From: Micromonospora sp. NBC_01813
GTDB lineage: Bacteria; Actinomycetota; Actinomycetes; Mycobacteriales; Micromonosporaceae
DNA: 64,000 nucleotides
Direction: 5' to 3'
Assembly: GCF_035917335.1 (NCBI RefSeq)
Contig: NZ_CP109067.1
Span: forward strand, 2,913,001 to 2,977,000
Numbering within the stretch: the stretch's first letter is position 1; every line of letters starts with the position of its first letter. The notes beneath the pieces were generated by a model. It was not told where the DNA came from and searched no databases. It was given only the letters and a program-made list of their open reading frames with translations. Shown one piece after another: positions 25,023-34,221 of the stretch. A program made the translations under genes and the position numbers.

Positions 25023-27533
25023 TCAGCCCGCCTCGACTCCACGCAGCGCGGCCAACGCCTCCGCCAGCTCGTCCGGTTTGACCAGCACGTCGCGCGCCTT
25101 GGATCCCTCCGACGGGCCGACGATGCCCCGGGTCTCCATCAGGTCCATCAGCCGACCCGCCTTGGCGAAGCCGACCCGCAGCTTGCGCTGCAACATCGAC
25201 GTCGACCCGAACTGCGAGGTCACCACCAGCTCGATCGCCTGCACCAGCACATCGAGGTCGTCACCGATGTCCTCATCGATCTTCTTCTTGCTCTCCTGGG
25301 CGACGGTCAGCACGTCCGGACGGAACTCGGGCTCCCGCTGCTTCTTGCAGAAGGTGACGATGTCGTCGATCTCCTTCTCGGTGACCCAGGCACCCTGAAT
25401 CCGCAGCGGCTTGGAGGCCCCCATCGGCAGGAACAGCCCGTCGCCGCGACCGATCAGTTTCTCCGCGCCCGGCTGGTCCAGGATGACCCGGGAGTCCGAC
25501 AGCGACGAGGTGGCGAACGCCAGCCGCGACGGCACGTTCGCCTTGATCAGACCGGTCACCACGTCCACCGACGGCCGCTGGGTGGCCAGCACCAGGTGGA
25601 TACCGGCCGCCCGGGCCAGCTGGGTGATCCGGACCACCGAATCCTCCACGTCGCGCGGCGCGACCATCATCAGGTCGGCGAGCTCGTCGACGATCACCAG
25701 CAGGTACGGATACGGCCGGATCTCCCGCTCGCTGCCCGGCGGCGCGGTGATCTCCCCGGCCCGGACCTTGCGGTTGTAGTCGTCGACGTGCCGCACCCCG
25801 TTGGCGGCCAGGTCGTCGTAGCGCATGTCCATCTCGCGCACCACCCACTCCAGCGACTCCGCCGCCTTCTTCGGGTTGGTGACGATCGGGGTGACCAGGT
25901 GCGGGATGCCCTCGTAGCCGGTCATCTCGACCCGCTTCGGGTCGATCAGCAGCAGCCGCACCTCGTCCGGGGTGGCCCGGGTGAGAATCGAGATGAGCAA
26001 CGAGTTCAAGCAGGACGACTTGCCGGCCCCGGTCGCCCCGGCGATCAGGATGTGCGGCATCTTCGCCAGGTTGGCGACCACGTAGCCGCCCTCGATGTCC
26101 TTGCCGAGGGCCACCAGCATCGGATGATGGTCGGCACCGGCCGCCCGGGAACGCAGCACGTCACCGAGTGCGACATCCTCCCGGTCGGTGTTCGGGATCT
26201 CCACCCCGACCGCGCTCTTGCCCGGGATCGGGCTGAGGATCCGCACGTCCGGTGACTTCACCGAGTACGCGATGTTGCGCGACAGCTGGGTGATCCGCTC
26301 GACCTTGACCCCGTGGCCGAGCTCGACCTCGTACCGGGTGACCGTCGGACCACGGGTGAACCCGGTCACCGCGGCGTCGACGTCGAACTGCTCGAACACC
26401 CCCTGCAGCGCCGCGATCACCTCGTCGTTGGCCTTGCTGCGGGTCTTGGCCGGCGGACCTGTACTCAGCAGCTTCGGCGGCGGCAACGTGTAGTCGCCGG
26501 CCAGCCCGGTGATCGCCAGCTGCTCGGCCCGGGTCGGCACCGGCGAGTGCTCCGGCGGCTCGACCGACTTGCGGGTCGCCGGCACCTTGGCCGGCGACTT
26601 GCGCGGCAGCTCGATGGTCTCCTGCAGATCGAGCAGGTCGTCTCGAGCGCCGGCGCCGGCCGACGGGTCCGCCTCGGCGTCCGTGGTGCGGCTCGCCTGC
26701 CGCCGCCTGGCCGGCCGCCGCCGGGTCCGGTCCGGGTCCGGCCCATCGCCGTCGTCAGCGTCACCGCCGGTGGCGTCGTCGGCGGCGCCGGTGTCCGGGC
26801 CGCGCCCGGTCACCACGCCCGCGAGCAGGCCCAGCCGCTCCGGAATCTTGTTGATCGGGGTAGCGGTCACCACCAGCAACCCGAAGATCAACAACAGGAT
26901 CAGCAGCGGTACGCCGACCCAGTAACTCACCGAGCGCTGCAACACCTCGCCGACACCGAGCCCGATCAGCCCGCCGGCATAGTCCCGCTGCAGGTCATCA
27001 ACCGGGCTCTGGCCGATGTGCAACAGGCCGGCGGTGCCGACCAACATCGCCGACCAGCCGACCACACCGCGCCCCCGGGGCTCCGGCTCCTCGGGCGGAT
27101 CCCGCATCAGGCGGACCGCGCCGATCAGCAGCAGCAGCGGCACCGCGACCGCGATCGCGCCGACGAACAGCCGCAACGAGTCCGCGATGCGCAGACCGAA
27201 CGGCCCGGCCGCGCTGAACCAGACCGCCATCGACGTGAGGATCGCCAACCCGAGCAGAAACAGCCCGGCGCCGTCCCGGCGATGCTCCGGCCCCAGATCA
27301 CGGGCGGTCGCCGCCCGACGCCCGGCGGCCCGGACCGCCCAACCGACACCGTGGGCCAGGCCCATCCAGGTGGCGCCGACGGCCCGCCCCACGAACACCG
27401 CCGGCGAGTTGCGGGCCGGACGCTTGCGGGCCACCGGACGCTTACGGGCCGGCGTCCGGGCACGGCTGGCGGTGGCGCCCCGGGTCGTCGACCCGCCACG
27501 CCGCCGACTCGCCTGGGAGGTACGGCCCGCCAT
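25023..27533 (-). CDS. ftsK: DNA translocase FtsK/SpoIIIE
   Basis: An 836-residue septal DNA pump that clears chromosome termini during division or sporulation septation. A very basic N-terminal tail (RKRPVARKRPARN) precedes four membrane helices (about 85-235), then a short disordered acidic linker. The RecA-like motor has Walker A 'GATGAGKSS' and Walker B 'LLLIDPKRVEM'. The C-terminal gamma winged helix ('QRKLRVGFAKAGRLMDLMET') reads orientation sequences. The ATG at 27533 (MAGRTSQ) is taken as start; no strong ribosome site is visible, so a leaderless message is possible. Confidence 0.94.
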   Translation of the reverse strand: MAGRTSQASRRRGGSTTRGATASRARTPARKRPVARKRPARNSPAVFVGRAVGATWMGLAHGVGWAVRAAGRRAATARDLGPEHRRDGAGLFLLGLAILTSMAVWFSAAGPFGLRIADSLRLFVGAIAVAVPLLLLIGAVRLMRDPPEEPEPRGRGVVGWSAMLVGTAGLLHIGQSPVDDLQRDYAGGLIGLGVGEVLQRSVSYWVGVPLLILLLIFGLLVVTATPINKIPERLGLLAGVVTGRGPDTGAADDATGGDADDGDGPDPDRTRRRPARRRQASRTTDAEADPSAGAGARDDLLDLQETIELPRKSPAKVPATRKSVEPPEHSPVPTRAEQLAITGLAGDYTLPPPKLLSTGPPAKTRSKANDEVIAALQGVFEQFDVDAAVTGFTRGPTVTRYEVELGHGVKVERITQLSRNIAYSVKSPDVRILSPIPGKSAVGVEIPNTDREDVALGDVLRSRAAGADHHPMLVALGKDIEGGYVVANLAKMPHILIAGATGAGKSSCLNSLLISILTRATPDEVRLLLIDPKRVEMTGYEGIPHLVTPIVTNPKKAAESLEWVVREMDMRYDDLAANGVRHVDDYNRKVRAGEITAPPGSEREIRPYPYLLVIVDELADLMMVAPRDVEDSVVRITQLARAAGIHLVLATQRPSVDVVTGLIKANVPSRLAFATSSLSDSRVILDQPGAEKLIGRGDGLFLPMGASKPLRIQGAWVTEKEIDDIVTFCKKQREPEFRPDVLTVAQESKKKIDEDIGDDLDVLVQAIELVVTSQFGSTSMLQRKLRVGFAKAGRLMDLMETRGIVGPSEGSKARDVLVKPDELAEALAALRGVEAG

Positions 27534-27746
27534 AGAGTCACACGGTAACCCGCACGGCGTACGAATCCTCGCTTTTTCCGGCCGTGTCCGCGACCGTCTT
27601 CGCCACGGCGGCCGTGTCCGGGGCCCGGACGTCGGCGCGGCTGTGCCACCATTCCGATCGGCCCTACCGTCCCCCACGGCCCGGCTGCCAACTCCCCCGC
27701 CCGCGTCGACCCCCACGGGCCCCCGCCCGTTCGGAAAGGAACGCCG

Positions 27747-28217
27747 ATGCCCCCGCCGGACCCAGACGACCTGTCGGATGCGCCCGCCGGTGGCGGTGAG
27801 ATGCAGGTCCTGCGACCGCTGACCACCGAGTTCGTCGCCGAGGTGCTGACCGCCCGCGAGTACCGCTTCCAGATCGACGACGACGGCGACCTGGTCGGCC
27901 GGTGGAACGACAACGTGATCTATTTCTCCCGGCTCGGGCCGCAGGGCGAACTGCTGCGCATCCGCACCATCGCGGCGACCACGTTCACCGTGGACGACGT
28001 GCCGACGCTGTACGCGTTCTGCAACGCGTGGAACCACGACCGGCTGTGGCCCAAGACCTTCGTCCACGTCGACGACGACGGCACCGCCTGGGTCTTCGGT
28101 GAGCTGGTCACCGACCTGGAACGCGGCGTCACGCCGGCCCAGCTCGACCATCTGGTCAGCTGCGGCATCTCCACCGGCTGCCAGGTCTCCGACGCCGCCG
28201 CCGAGTTGGCGCACTGA
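27747..28217 (+). CDS. YbjN domain protein, first gene of an HSP90-associated cassette
   Basis: A 156-residue soluble protein with one YbjN domain (about 25-155), a fold related to type III secretion chaperones. 'FCNAWNHDRLWPKTFVHVDD' is its best-conserved stretch. The N-terminal 20 residues are Pro/Asp rich and flexible. GGAAAGGA about 8 nt before the ATG is a good ribosome site. It is followed 4 nt later by an HSP90-family gene with no Shine-Dalgarno of its own, so the two are probably coupled. A second, clearly related YbjN domain ends the third gene of the cassette. A substrate-binding or adaptor role is inferred. Confidence 0.82.
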   Translation: MPPPDPDDLSDAPAGGGEMQVLRPLTTEFVAEVLTAREYRFQIDDDGDLVGRWNDNVIYFSRLGPQGELLRIRTIAATTFTVDDVPTLYAFCNAWNHDRLWPKTFVHVDDDGTAWVFGELVTDLERGVTPAQLDHLVSCGISTGCQVSDAAAELAH

Positions 28218-28221
28218 TCCG

Positions 28222-30048
28222 ATGGAGCACCGTTTCCAGGTCGACCTGCGGGGCATCGTCGACCTGCTCAGCCACCACCTCTATGCCAGCCCACGGGTGT
28301 TCGCCCGGGAACTGGTGCAGAACGCCACCGACGCGATCACCGCCCGCCGCGAGGTCGAACCCGACTGGTCCGGCGGCGCGGTCACCATCGAGCCGTCCCC
28401 CGACGGTGTGCTGCGGGTGCACGACGACGGCATCGGGCTGACCGAGTCGCAGGTGCACACCTTCCTGGCCAGCGTCGGGCGTACCTCCAAACGCGACGAC
28501 CTGGGCTTCGCCCGGCAGGACTTCCTCGGCCAGTTCGGCATCGGCCTGCTGTCGTGCTTCATGGTCGCCGACGCGGTCGAGGTGGTGACCCGTTCGGCAG
28601 GCGGCGGACCGGCGGTGCGCTGGACCGGATTCGCCGACGGGCGCTACACCACCGAGATCGACGACACCGCCCGCGACGACGTCGGCACCACCGTCACGCT
28701 GCGCCCACGCGCGGACGCCGGGCCGTGGCTGGCCCCCGACCAGGTCCGCGAGCTGGTGACCGGGTACGCGCACCTGCTGGACGTACCGGTGCTGTTCGCC
28801 CCACCCACGGCCGAGCCGGTCCGGCTGACCGAGCCGCAGGCGCCGTGGGAGATCACCTACGACGACCCGCAGCGACGCCGCGAAGCGCTGCTCGACTACG
28901 GCACCACCGTGCTCGGCGCCCGCCCGATGGACGTACTCGACCTGCGGGTGCCGGAGGCCGGACTGGTCGGCGTCGGTTTCGTGCTGCCGTCGGCGGCCAC
29001 CGTCGGGCAGGGCAGTCACCGGGTGTACCTGAAGCGGATGCTGCTCAGCGACGACGCCCGCAAGCTGCTACCGGAGTGGGCGTTCTTCGTCCGCTGCGTC
29101 GTCGACACCGCCGTGCTGCGCCCGACCGCCAGCCGGGAGGCGCTCTACGAGGACGACCTGCTCAGCACGGTGCGGCAGGGGTTGGGCGGACAGATCCGCG
29201 ACTGGCTGCTGGAGCTTTCGGTCAGCCACCCCGAGCGGCTCGCCACCTTCCTGCGGGTGCACCACCTCGGCGTCAAGGCGCTCGCCGTACGCGACGACGA
29301 GATGCTGCGGCTGGTCGACTCCTGGCTGCCGTTCGAGACCAGTCGCGGAATGATGCCGCTGCGGACGTTCCGTCAGCACCTGTCGATGATCCGGTACGTG
29401 GAGACCGTCGACGAGTTCCGGTCGCTCGCCGCGATCGCCTCCGCCGCCGGCACCCCGATCGTCAACGCCGGCTACGCCTACGACGCCGAGATCCTGCAAC
29501 GGCTGCCCCGCCTCGACCCGGCGATCCGCACCCGCCGGCTCGACCCCGGTGAACTCGCCGCCCGGTTGGAGACACTGTCCCCCGGGCAGTTGGCGCTGGC
29601 CGCCAACCTGCTGGCCACCGCCCGCTCGGTACTGGCCGAACTGGACTGCGTCCCGCAGCTGCGCCAGTTCGACCCGGTCACCGTGCCGGCCCTGTACGTC
29701 CTCGGCCGCGCCGCGCAGGAGCAGGACAGCATCCGGCGCGGCCAGGAAGGCTCCGACGAGCTCTGGTCCGACGTGCTCTCCGCGTTCGCCGACGTCGACG
29801 TGGACCACCGCCCGGAACTGGTGTTCAACTGGCGACACCCGCTGATCCGTCGGCTCGCCGGCCACCCGCCGGGAGCGGCGCTGCGGCACGCCGTGGAGGC
29901 GCTCTACGGTCAGGCGCTGCTCGCCGGGCACCATCCGCTGCGGGCCGTCGACAGCGCTGCCCTCAACCGATCGTTCCTGGCCCTACTGGACCAGGCATTC
30001 ACCGACCCGACCGCTGGGCCGGGCACCCCCGCCGAGGAGACCCCGTGA
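28222..30048 (+). CDS. HSP90-family (HtpG-like) chaperone ATPase
   Basis: A 608-residue GHKL ATPase of HSP90 type. The N-domain has 'ELVQNATDAI' (E30, N34), 'DDGIGLT' (68-74), 'GQFGIGLLSCFMVAD' (103-117) and a GTTV motif (155-158), the four ATP-binding boxes. The middle domain keeps the gamma-phosphate-contacting arginine in 'PTASREALYED' (R305). The C-terminal third is strongly divergent from E. coli HtpG, with no clear match in the dimerisation region. It is sandwiched between two YbjN-domain genes and overlaps the third gene by 4 nt, so it probably works with them rather than as the general HtpG. Confidence 0.87.
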   Translation: MEHRFQVDLRGIVDLLSHHLYASPRVFARELVQNATDAITARREVEPDWSGGAVTIEPSPDGVLRVHDDGIGLTESQVHTFLASVGRTSKRDDLGFARQDFLGQFGIGLLSCFMVADAVEVVTRSAGGGPAVRWTGFADGRYTTEIDDTARDDVGTTVTLRPRADAGPWLAPDQVRELVTGYAHLLDVPVLFAPPTAEPVRLTEPQAPWEITYDDPQRRREALLDYGTTVLGARPMDVLDLRVPEAGLVGVGFVLPSAATVGQGSHRVYLKRMLLSDDARKLLPEWAFFVRCVVDTAVLRPTASREALYEDDLLSTVRQGLGGQIRDWLLELSVSHPERLATFLRVHHLGVKALAVRDDEMLRLVDSWLPFETSRGMMPLRTFRQHLSMIRYVETVDEFRSLAAIASAAGTPIVNAGYAYDAEILQRLPRLDPAIRTRRLDPGELAARLETLSPGQLALAANLLATARSVLAELDCVPQLRQFDPVTVPALYVLGRAAQEQDSIRRGQEGSDELWSDVLSAFADVDVDHRPELVFNWRHPLIRRLAGHPPGAALRHAVEALYGQALLAGHHPLRAVDSAALNRSFLALLDQAFTDPTAGPGTPAEETP

Positions 30049-31619
30049 CCGCCGACGAGCTGATCCAGGCGTTGGACGAGGCGACCGACCTGCCCGACGG
30101 CGACGGCAAGATCACCGAGCTGGAACGGATCGCCGCGCACGCCGACGCCGCCGGGCACGTCCGGATCGGCTTCGACGCCCGGATGGCCCTGATCGACACG
30201 TACAACAACCACACCGAACGTTGGCGGATGCTGCCGTCGTTCGGCTGGTGTCTGAACACGTTCGACCGGCACCCGGAGTTGTTCGAGCCCTGGGACGCCG
30301 AGCTGCTGCGCTGGTACCACAAGTGGGCGGTCGCCACCCTGCGCAGCACCCCACGGGTGGGCCTGGCGCAGACCGAGGCGGCGCTCGACGACATGCAACG
30401 ACGGTTCACCGCCAGCGGGCAGAGTCTGCAGGCGGTCTACAACCTGCGCTGCAAGATCGCCGACCATGTCGGCGACGAGACGCAGGCCCGGCAGTGGCTG
30501 GACCGCTGGCGGACCGCCGAACGCGACGAGAACAGCGACTGCGCCGGTTGTGACCCGTCGCGCCAGGCCGATCTGCTCGCCGGCTGGGGCGACTGGGCCG
30601 AGGCTCTCGCGGTGGCCGAGCCCGTGCTCAGCGGCGCCCTCGGCTGCACCGAGCAGCCGGAGAAGGCGCTCGTCGTGGTGATCATGCCGTACCTGCGGCT
30701 CGGCCGGTACGCCGAGGCGGCCCAGGCGCACGTCCGCGCGTACCGCCGGCACCGCCACGAACGCGACGCCTTCCCCTACCTCGCCGAGCACCTGCGGTTC
30801 TGCGCGCTGACCAACAACCACGAGCGCGCACTGGAGATCCTCGCCGAGCACCTGGAGTGGTTCGACCGCCCGTACGACGACGCCTCGGCGATGGAGTTCG
30901 CCGCCGCCGCCGCCCTGGTCTGCCGGCTCGCCACCGCCGCCGGTCTCGGTGAACGGGTCGTGCACCGGCCGGAGCACGGCGACCGCCCGGCGGCGGACCC
31001 GACCGTCGAGGCGCTCGGCGTCGAACTCGCCGCCGCCGCCGGTGACCTGGCGGCCCGGTTCGACGCCCGTAACGGCACCGACCACCAGTCGAGGCGGATC
31101 GCCGGCTGGCTGGCCGCCGAGCCCCTCGTCGACTCCGTCGAACTGCCCGCCGAGCAGCCGGTCGGCAACGCCCTGGCAGTGGGCGGTCCGCCGCCAGGGG
31201 GCGTGTCCGACGTGGTCGCGCCGTTAACATTGGAGGGCATCACCGCCGCGCTCAACGAGCGCGGCGACCGGTACTTCGTCGACGAGAGCGGGGTCGTCGG
31301 CGGCAAGTGGGGACGTGCGGTGATCCACTTCGAGCGCCTCGGCGAGGAGCACGAGATCCTGCACGTCCGGATGATGGCGGACCGCCGGCTGCCCGTCGAT
31401 CGGCTGGCCGAGGCGTACCACTTCTGCAACGCGTGGAACCACGACCGGCTGTTGCCGAAGGTCTACGTGCACGACACCGGAAACGGGGAGCTGATCCTCG
31501 CCGGCGACGTCAGCACCGACCTGGAGTACGGCGTCAGCGGCGCGCAGATCGCCGTACTGGTCAGTGCGGCGATAGCCACCGGGGTCAGCTTCGCGGACGC
31601 CGTCGCCGAGCTGCCCTGA
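30045..31619 (+). CDS. Helical-repeat (TPR-like) protein with C-terminal YbjN domain
   Basis: A 524-residue two-part protein. Residues 1-380 are helical and repeat-like, with paired helices such as 'GWGDWAEALAVAEPVLSGAL' and 'YLRLGRYAEAAQAHVRAYRR' resembling TPR units. A short Pro/Gly linker leads to a YbjN domain (about 394-524), whose 'FCNAWNHDRLLPKVYVHDTG' is nearly the same as in the first gene of the cassette. The GTG start overlaps the HSP90 stop (GTGA). TPR proteins are classic HSP90 cochaperones in eukaryotes, so a cochaperone or substrate-adaptor role is an attractive inference. The 3' end overlaps a convergent DUF2784 gene by 35 bp. Confidence 0.82.
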   Translation: MTADELIQALDEATDLPDGDGKITELERIAAHADAAGHVRIGFDARMALIDTYNNHTERWRMLPSFGWCLNTFDRHPELFEPWDAELLRWYHKWAVATLRSTPRVGLAQTEAALDDMQRRFTASGQSLQAVYNLRCKIADHVGDETQARQWLDRWRTAERDENSDCAGCDPSRQADLLAGWGDWAEALAVAEPVLSGALGCTEQPEKALVVVIMPYLRLGRYAEAAQAHVRAYRRHRHERDAFPYLAEHLRFCALTNNHERALEILAEHLEWFDRPYDDASAMEFAAAAALVCRLATAAGLGERVVHRPEHGDRPAADPTVEALGVELAAAAGDLAARFDARNGTDHQSRRIAGWLAAEPLVDSVELPAEQPVGNALAVGGPPPGGVSDVVAPLTLEGITAALNERGDRYFVDESGVVGGKWGRAVIHFERLGEEHEILHVRMMADRRLPVDRLAEAYHFCNAWNHDRLLPKVYVHDTGNGELILAGDVSTDLEYGVSGAQIAVLVSAAIATGVSFADAVAELP

Positions 31620-31953
31620 CCACCCCGGCCCAGCTGATCGCCACGACCAGGGCGACCACCAGGCGGGCCAGCCCGGCGTACCCGTCCGGGTAGATCACGC
31701 CGGTCAGGTACCGGTCGACGAACCCTTCGTCGAAGCCGACCTGGCCGGCCTGCCGGCGCGACCAGTGCTCGGCCACGGTCAGCGGGCAGCTCAGGTTGGC
31801 CGCCACCACCAGCACCCCCCAGCCTGCGGCCGTGAGATGCAGCCAGATCGTGCGTGGCCAGCGCCAGGCCAGGAAGCCACCGAACGCGAGGTAGGCCAGA
31901 AATCCGAAGTGCAGCGCCAGAATGGCGGTGGTCAACAGCTGATAACCCATCAC
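31585..31953 (-). CDS. DUF2784 membrane protein
   Basis: A 122-residue protein starting MMGYQLLTTA with three or four predicted helices and the family's conserved 'NLSCPLTVAEHWSR' and 'FVDRYLTGVIYPDGY' stretches. DUF2784 proteins are small membrane proteins of unknown function, widespread in bacteria. It is convergent with the helical-repeat YbjN gene and overlaps its last 35 bp. Start could be either of two adjacent ATG codons. Confidence 0.85.
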   Translation of the reverse strand: MMGYQLLTTAILALHFGFLAYLAFGGFLAWRWPRTIWLHLTAAGWGVLVVAANLSCPLTVAEHWSRRQAGQVGFDEGFVDRYLTGVIYPDGYAGLARLVVALVVAISWAGVVRAARRRRPRS

Positions 31954-32085
31954 GAATCCTCCCCACCTGCCAGGTTACGAACGGCATCGGGTGAGCGGGA
32001 GGGTACGCGTACTCAGAGAGCCGGGCGGGGTGGGTGCGCCGTCCCCGGGGAGGGCGGTCCCCGGGGACGGCGCGGCGGGTGGCGG

Positions 32086-33666
32086 TCAGTTCACCGAAAA
32101 CCCGAGGAGGTAACCACCCACGCCTTGACCGGACTCGACCCGGTACCGGTAGGAACCGGCGGGTCCGGCGAAACTCAACTCGGCGACCGCGCCGTCGGTG
32201 TCGTCGCGGGCCACCGTGCGCCAGCCCTGGGCGGTGAAGCGCTGCAGGGCCAACTCGAAGTCCGCCCCGCCCGACGCTTCCAGGCAGGCGGTGTGCCGCC
32301 CGGCACCGGCCCGGAAGAACTGCCCGTCGGGCTGGACCTCCCGGGCGCCGACCTCGGCCAGATCGCCCTGGCGGACCACGGTGTGCGCGGCGCAGCGGCT
32401 CTGCGGCTGCCCGGCCGGCGGCTCGGGGTCACCCGGGCCGGCGGTCGGCGGAGCCGGCGCGTCGGTCGGCGGGATCGCACCGTCCTGGGTGGTCACCAGG
32501 GTCAGGTCGTTCACCTGGAGAATCTCCGCGAGAGGCTGGAAGAAGGTCACGCCGCCGACGGTGCAGTTGCCGGAGCCACCCGAGGTGACGCCCTGCGCCT
32601 GATCGCCGGAGAGCCAGGATCCGCCGGAGTCGCCGGGCTCCGCGCAGGCGTCGGTGCGGGTCATCCCGGTGACCGCACCCTCCGGGTAGTTGACGGTGGC
32701 GTTCTTGGCCTGGATCACGCCGCAACTGGTGCCGGTGGTCGATCCGAACCGGCACACGCTCGCGCCGACCGGCGCCTCGGCGCCGCCGGCGACCGGCAGG
32801 GTGCCGCCGTTGAAGTCGTTGACCACCGGCTGCGGGGTCCAGTCGCCGTTGACCTCGACGAACGCCCAGTCGTCACCGGGGAACGACGATGCCCGGAACA
32901 CGCCCTGTGCCTGCTGGTCGAAGCCGGTGGTGGTGGCACCGACGCGGCCGCAGTGGCCGGCGGTGACGAACCCGCCGACGACGGAGAACCCGACCGAGCA
33001 GCGGCCACCGCCACCGATGAAGTACGGGTCGCCACCGCGGACGTCGGCCAGTGGCACCGGTGCCTCTTCGGATGCCTGCACCCGGACCGCGTCGGTGGGC
33101 ACGCCGGCCCCGGTGGCGAAGTCGCGGGCCGCCGCCTGCGCGCCGGGCCGGGCCAGCAGCACGACCGTGTTGTCGGCGACGTCGACGTACCAGCCGGCCA
33201 GATCCGGGTTCGCCACGTCCGCGTCGCCGTCCAGGCGTTGCTTCACCTCGTCCAGTTGCCGCTGGCTACGCGCCACCACGCGCACCTGCGCGCCGCTGTC
33301 ACGTACCTGTTCGGCCAGGTCGGGGTCGGTGACCGCGACAACGAGATCCGTGCCGTCGGCGGTGATCCAGGCACCGCCCCACGCGTCGCCGAACTCGGCC
33401 CGCAGGGTGTCGACCGTGCTGGTGGCCCAGCGTTCGGTCGCCACCCGAGCGCGGGCGTCCCGTTCGCTGATCCCAAGGTCGCGCCGGAGCGCGTCGACCA
33501 TCTCGGTGGCGATCGGTGCGGCTTCGTCGGAGCGCTGCGCCACGACCGAGGCGCGGTCGTCGCCAGTTTGCCGGTCGTCACCAGCGACCGCGGGCAGGGT
33601 GACGGCCGCGAGGACCCCCACCGCGGCCACGGTCACCCCTGCGGTGATGAGTCGTCGGCGTCGCAT
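32086..33666 (-). CDS. Secreted S1-family serine protease (streptogrisin / alpha-lytic-like)
   Basis: A 526-residue pre-pro-protease. A signal peptide (1-28, ending LPAVAG) and a propeptide of about 180 residues, with two alpha-lytic-type pro-segments, lead to the chymotrypsin-fold domain (about 210-395). The triad is H238 ('TAGHC'), D266 ('DDWAF') and S347 ('PGDSGGS'). Cysteines C223/C239, C305/C315 and C341 with a later 'GNC' fit the usual three disulfides. A Pro/Thr linker follows, then a C-terminal beta domain of about 105 residues ('AGSYRYRVESGQGVGGYLLG') that may bind polymeric substrate. The propeptide acts as folding chaperone in this family. It is an extracellular enzyme encoded alone. 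Confidence 0.92.
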   Translation of the reverse strand: MRRRRLITAGVTVAAVGVLAAVTLPAVAGDDRQTGDDRASVVAQRSDEAAPIATEMVDALRRDLGISERDARARVATERWATSTVDTLRAEFGDAWGGAWITADGTDLVVAVTDPDLAEQVRDSGAQVRVVARSQRQLDEVKQRLDGDADVANPDLAGWYVDVADNTVVLLARPGAQAAARDFATGAGVPTDAVRVQASEEAPVPLADVRGGDPYFIGGGGRCSVGFSVVGGFVTAGHCGRVGATTTGFDQQAQGVFRASSFPGDDWAFVEVNGDWTPQPVVNDFNGGTLPVAGGAEAPVGASVCRFGSTTGTSCGVIQAKNATVNYPEGAVTGMTRTDACAEPGDSGGSWLSGDQAQGVTSGGSGNCTVGGVTFFQPLAEILQVNDLTLVTTQDGAIPPTDAPAPPTAGPGDPEPPAGQPQSRCAAHTVVRQGDLAEVGAREVQPDGQFFRAGAGRHTACLEASGGADFELALQRFTAQGWRTVARDDTDGAVAELSFAGPAGSYRYRVESGQGVGGYLLGFSVN

Positions 33667-33866
33667 CCGTGTCTCCTTCCGCTGCCGGCATTCTGAGGTG
33701 CCGCGCGGTGGTACGGGAGACGCCCATCAATGGATTAACCGGTACGCAATGCAGAATGTCACAGCCTGTCGGATGAACCTGCTGGGACCGGAGCGCGTAC
33801 AACTGGGCGGCCGCGCCGGTAGTGACCGGCCTCCACCCAGTCTCCACCGGCGCGGCGAACCCTCAC

Positions 33867-33922
33867 CTCAGGTCGGCCGCTGACGCGCCGGCGCTCAGCT
33901 CAGATCGGCCGCTGACGCGCCG
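33867..33922. repeat. Direct repeat of about 24 bp, two copies
   Basis: CTCA followed by GRTCGGCCGCTGACGCGCCG occurs at 33867-33890 and again at 33899-33922, offset by 32 bp and differing at one position (R is G, then A). The pair sits in the noncoding gap between the protease promoter region and the end of the DUF397 gene. It may be a repeated operator or the trace of a duplication; no gene is interrupted. Confidence 0.6.
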
Positions 33923-33926
33923 GGAC

Positions 33927-34136
33927 TCACCGCACGCCGGTCGTCGGCGCGGTGAGTTCACCTTGGGCGACTCCGCGCAGGAACGCCCGCCAGTCGCCTG
34001 GGCCGAACTCCAGGCGTGGACCGGCCGGGTCGGCCGAATCCCGCAACTCGACACCGGCGCTCGTCGCCGCCGCCTCGACGCAGGCGTTGGTGTCACACCG
34101 GCTGCTCCGTCGCCATCCTTGGTCTGCCCGCAACAT
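33927..34136 (-). CDS. DUF397 domain protein
   Basis: A 69-residue protein with 'WRRSSRCDTNACVEA', 'VELRDSADPAGPRLEF' and 'DWRAFLRGV', the full DUF397 pattern. Genes of this family nearly always follow a helix-turn-helix regulator of the Scr1/DUF5753 type, as here (regulator stop at 34222). Some such pairs control development or act in toxin-antitoxin-like fashion. The ATG at 34136 gives the usual family length. A TTG at 34208 would add 24 residues read from unusually AT-rich DNA and is less likely. Confidence 0.8.
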   Translation of the reverse strand: MLRADQGWRRSSRCDTNACVEAAATSAGVELRDSADPAGPRLEFGPGDWRAFLRGVAQGELTAPTTGVR

Positions 34137-34221
34137 CGCGTCATCCACCTCTCGGACTTGTGCCAATTTTTCAGCATCATGCCCTTTTTTACGCAATTTT
34201 GTGGTCAAACAGCGACTGCGG

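Noticed and set aside
24979-25025. Hairpin plus T-run after ftsK read as an intrinsic terminator
   Set aside because: The T-run is on the plus strand, upstream of the hairpin in the direction of ftsK transcription, so it cannot terminate ftsK; an operator fits better.
33927-34208. Longer DUF397 protein from the TTG at 34208
   Set aside because: The extra 24 residues come from AT-rich DNA with no nearby ribosome site and are absent from the family pattern; the ATG at 34136 gives the usual length.
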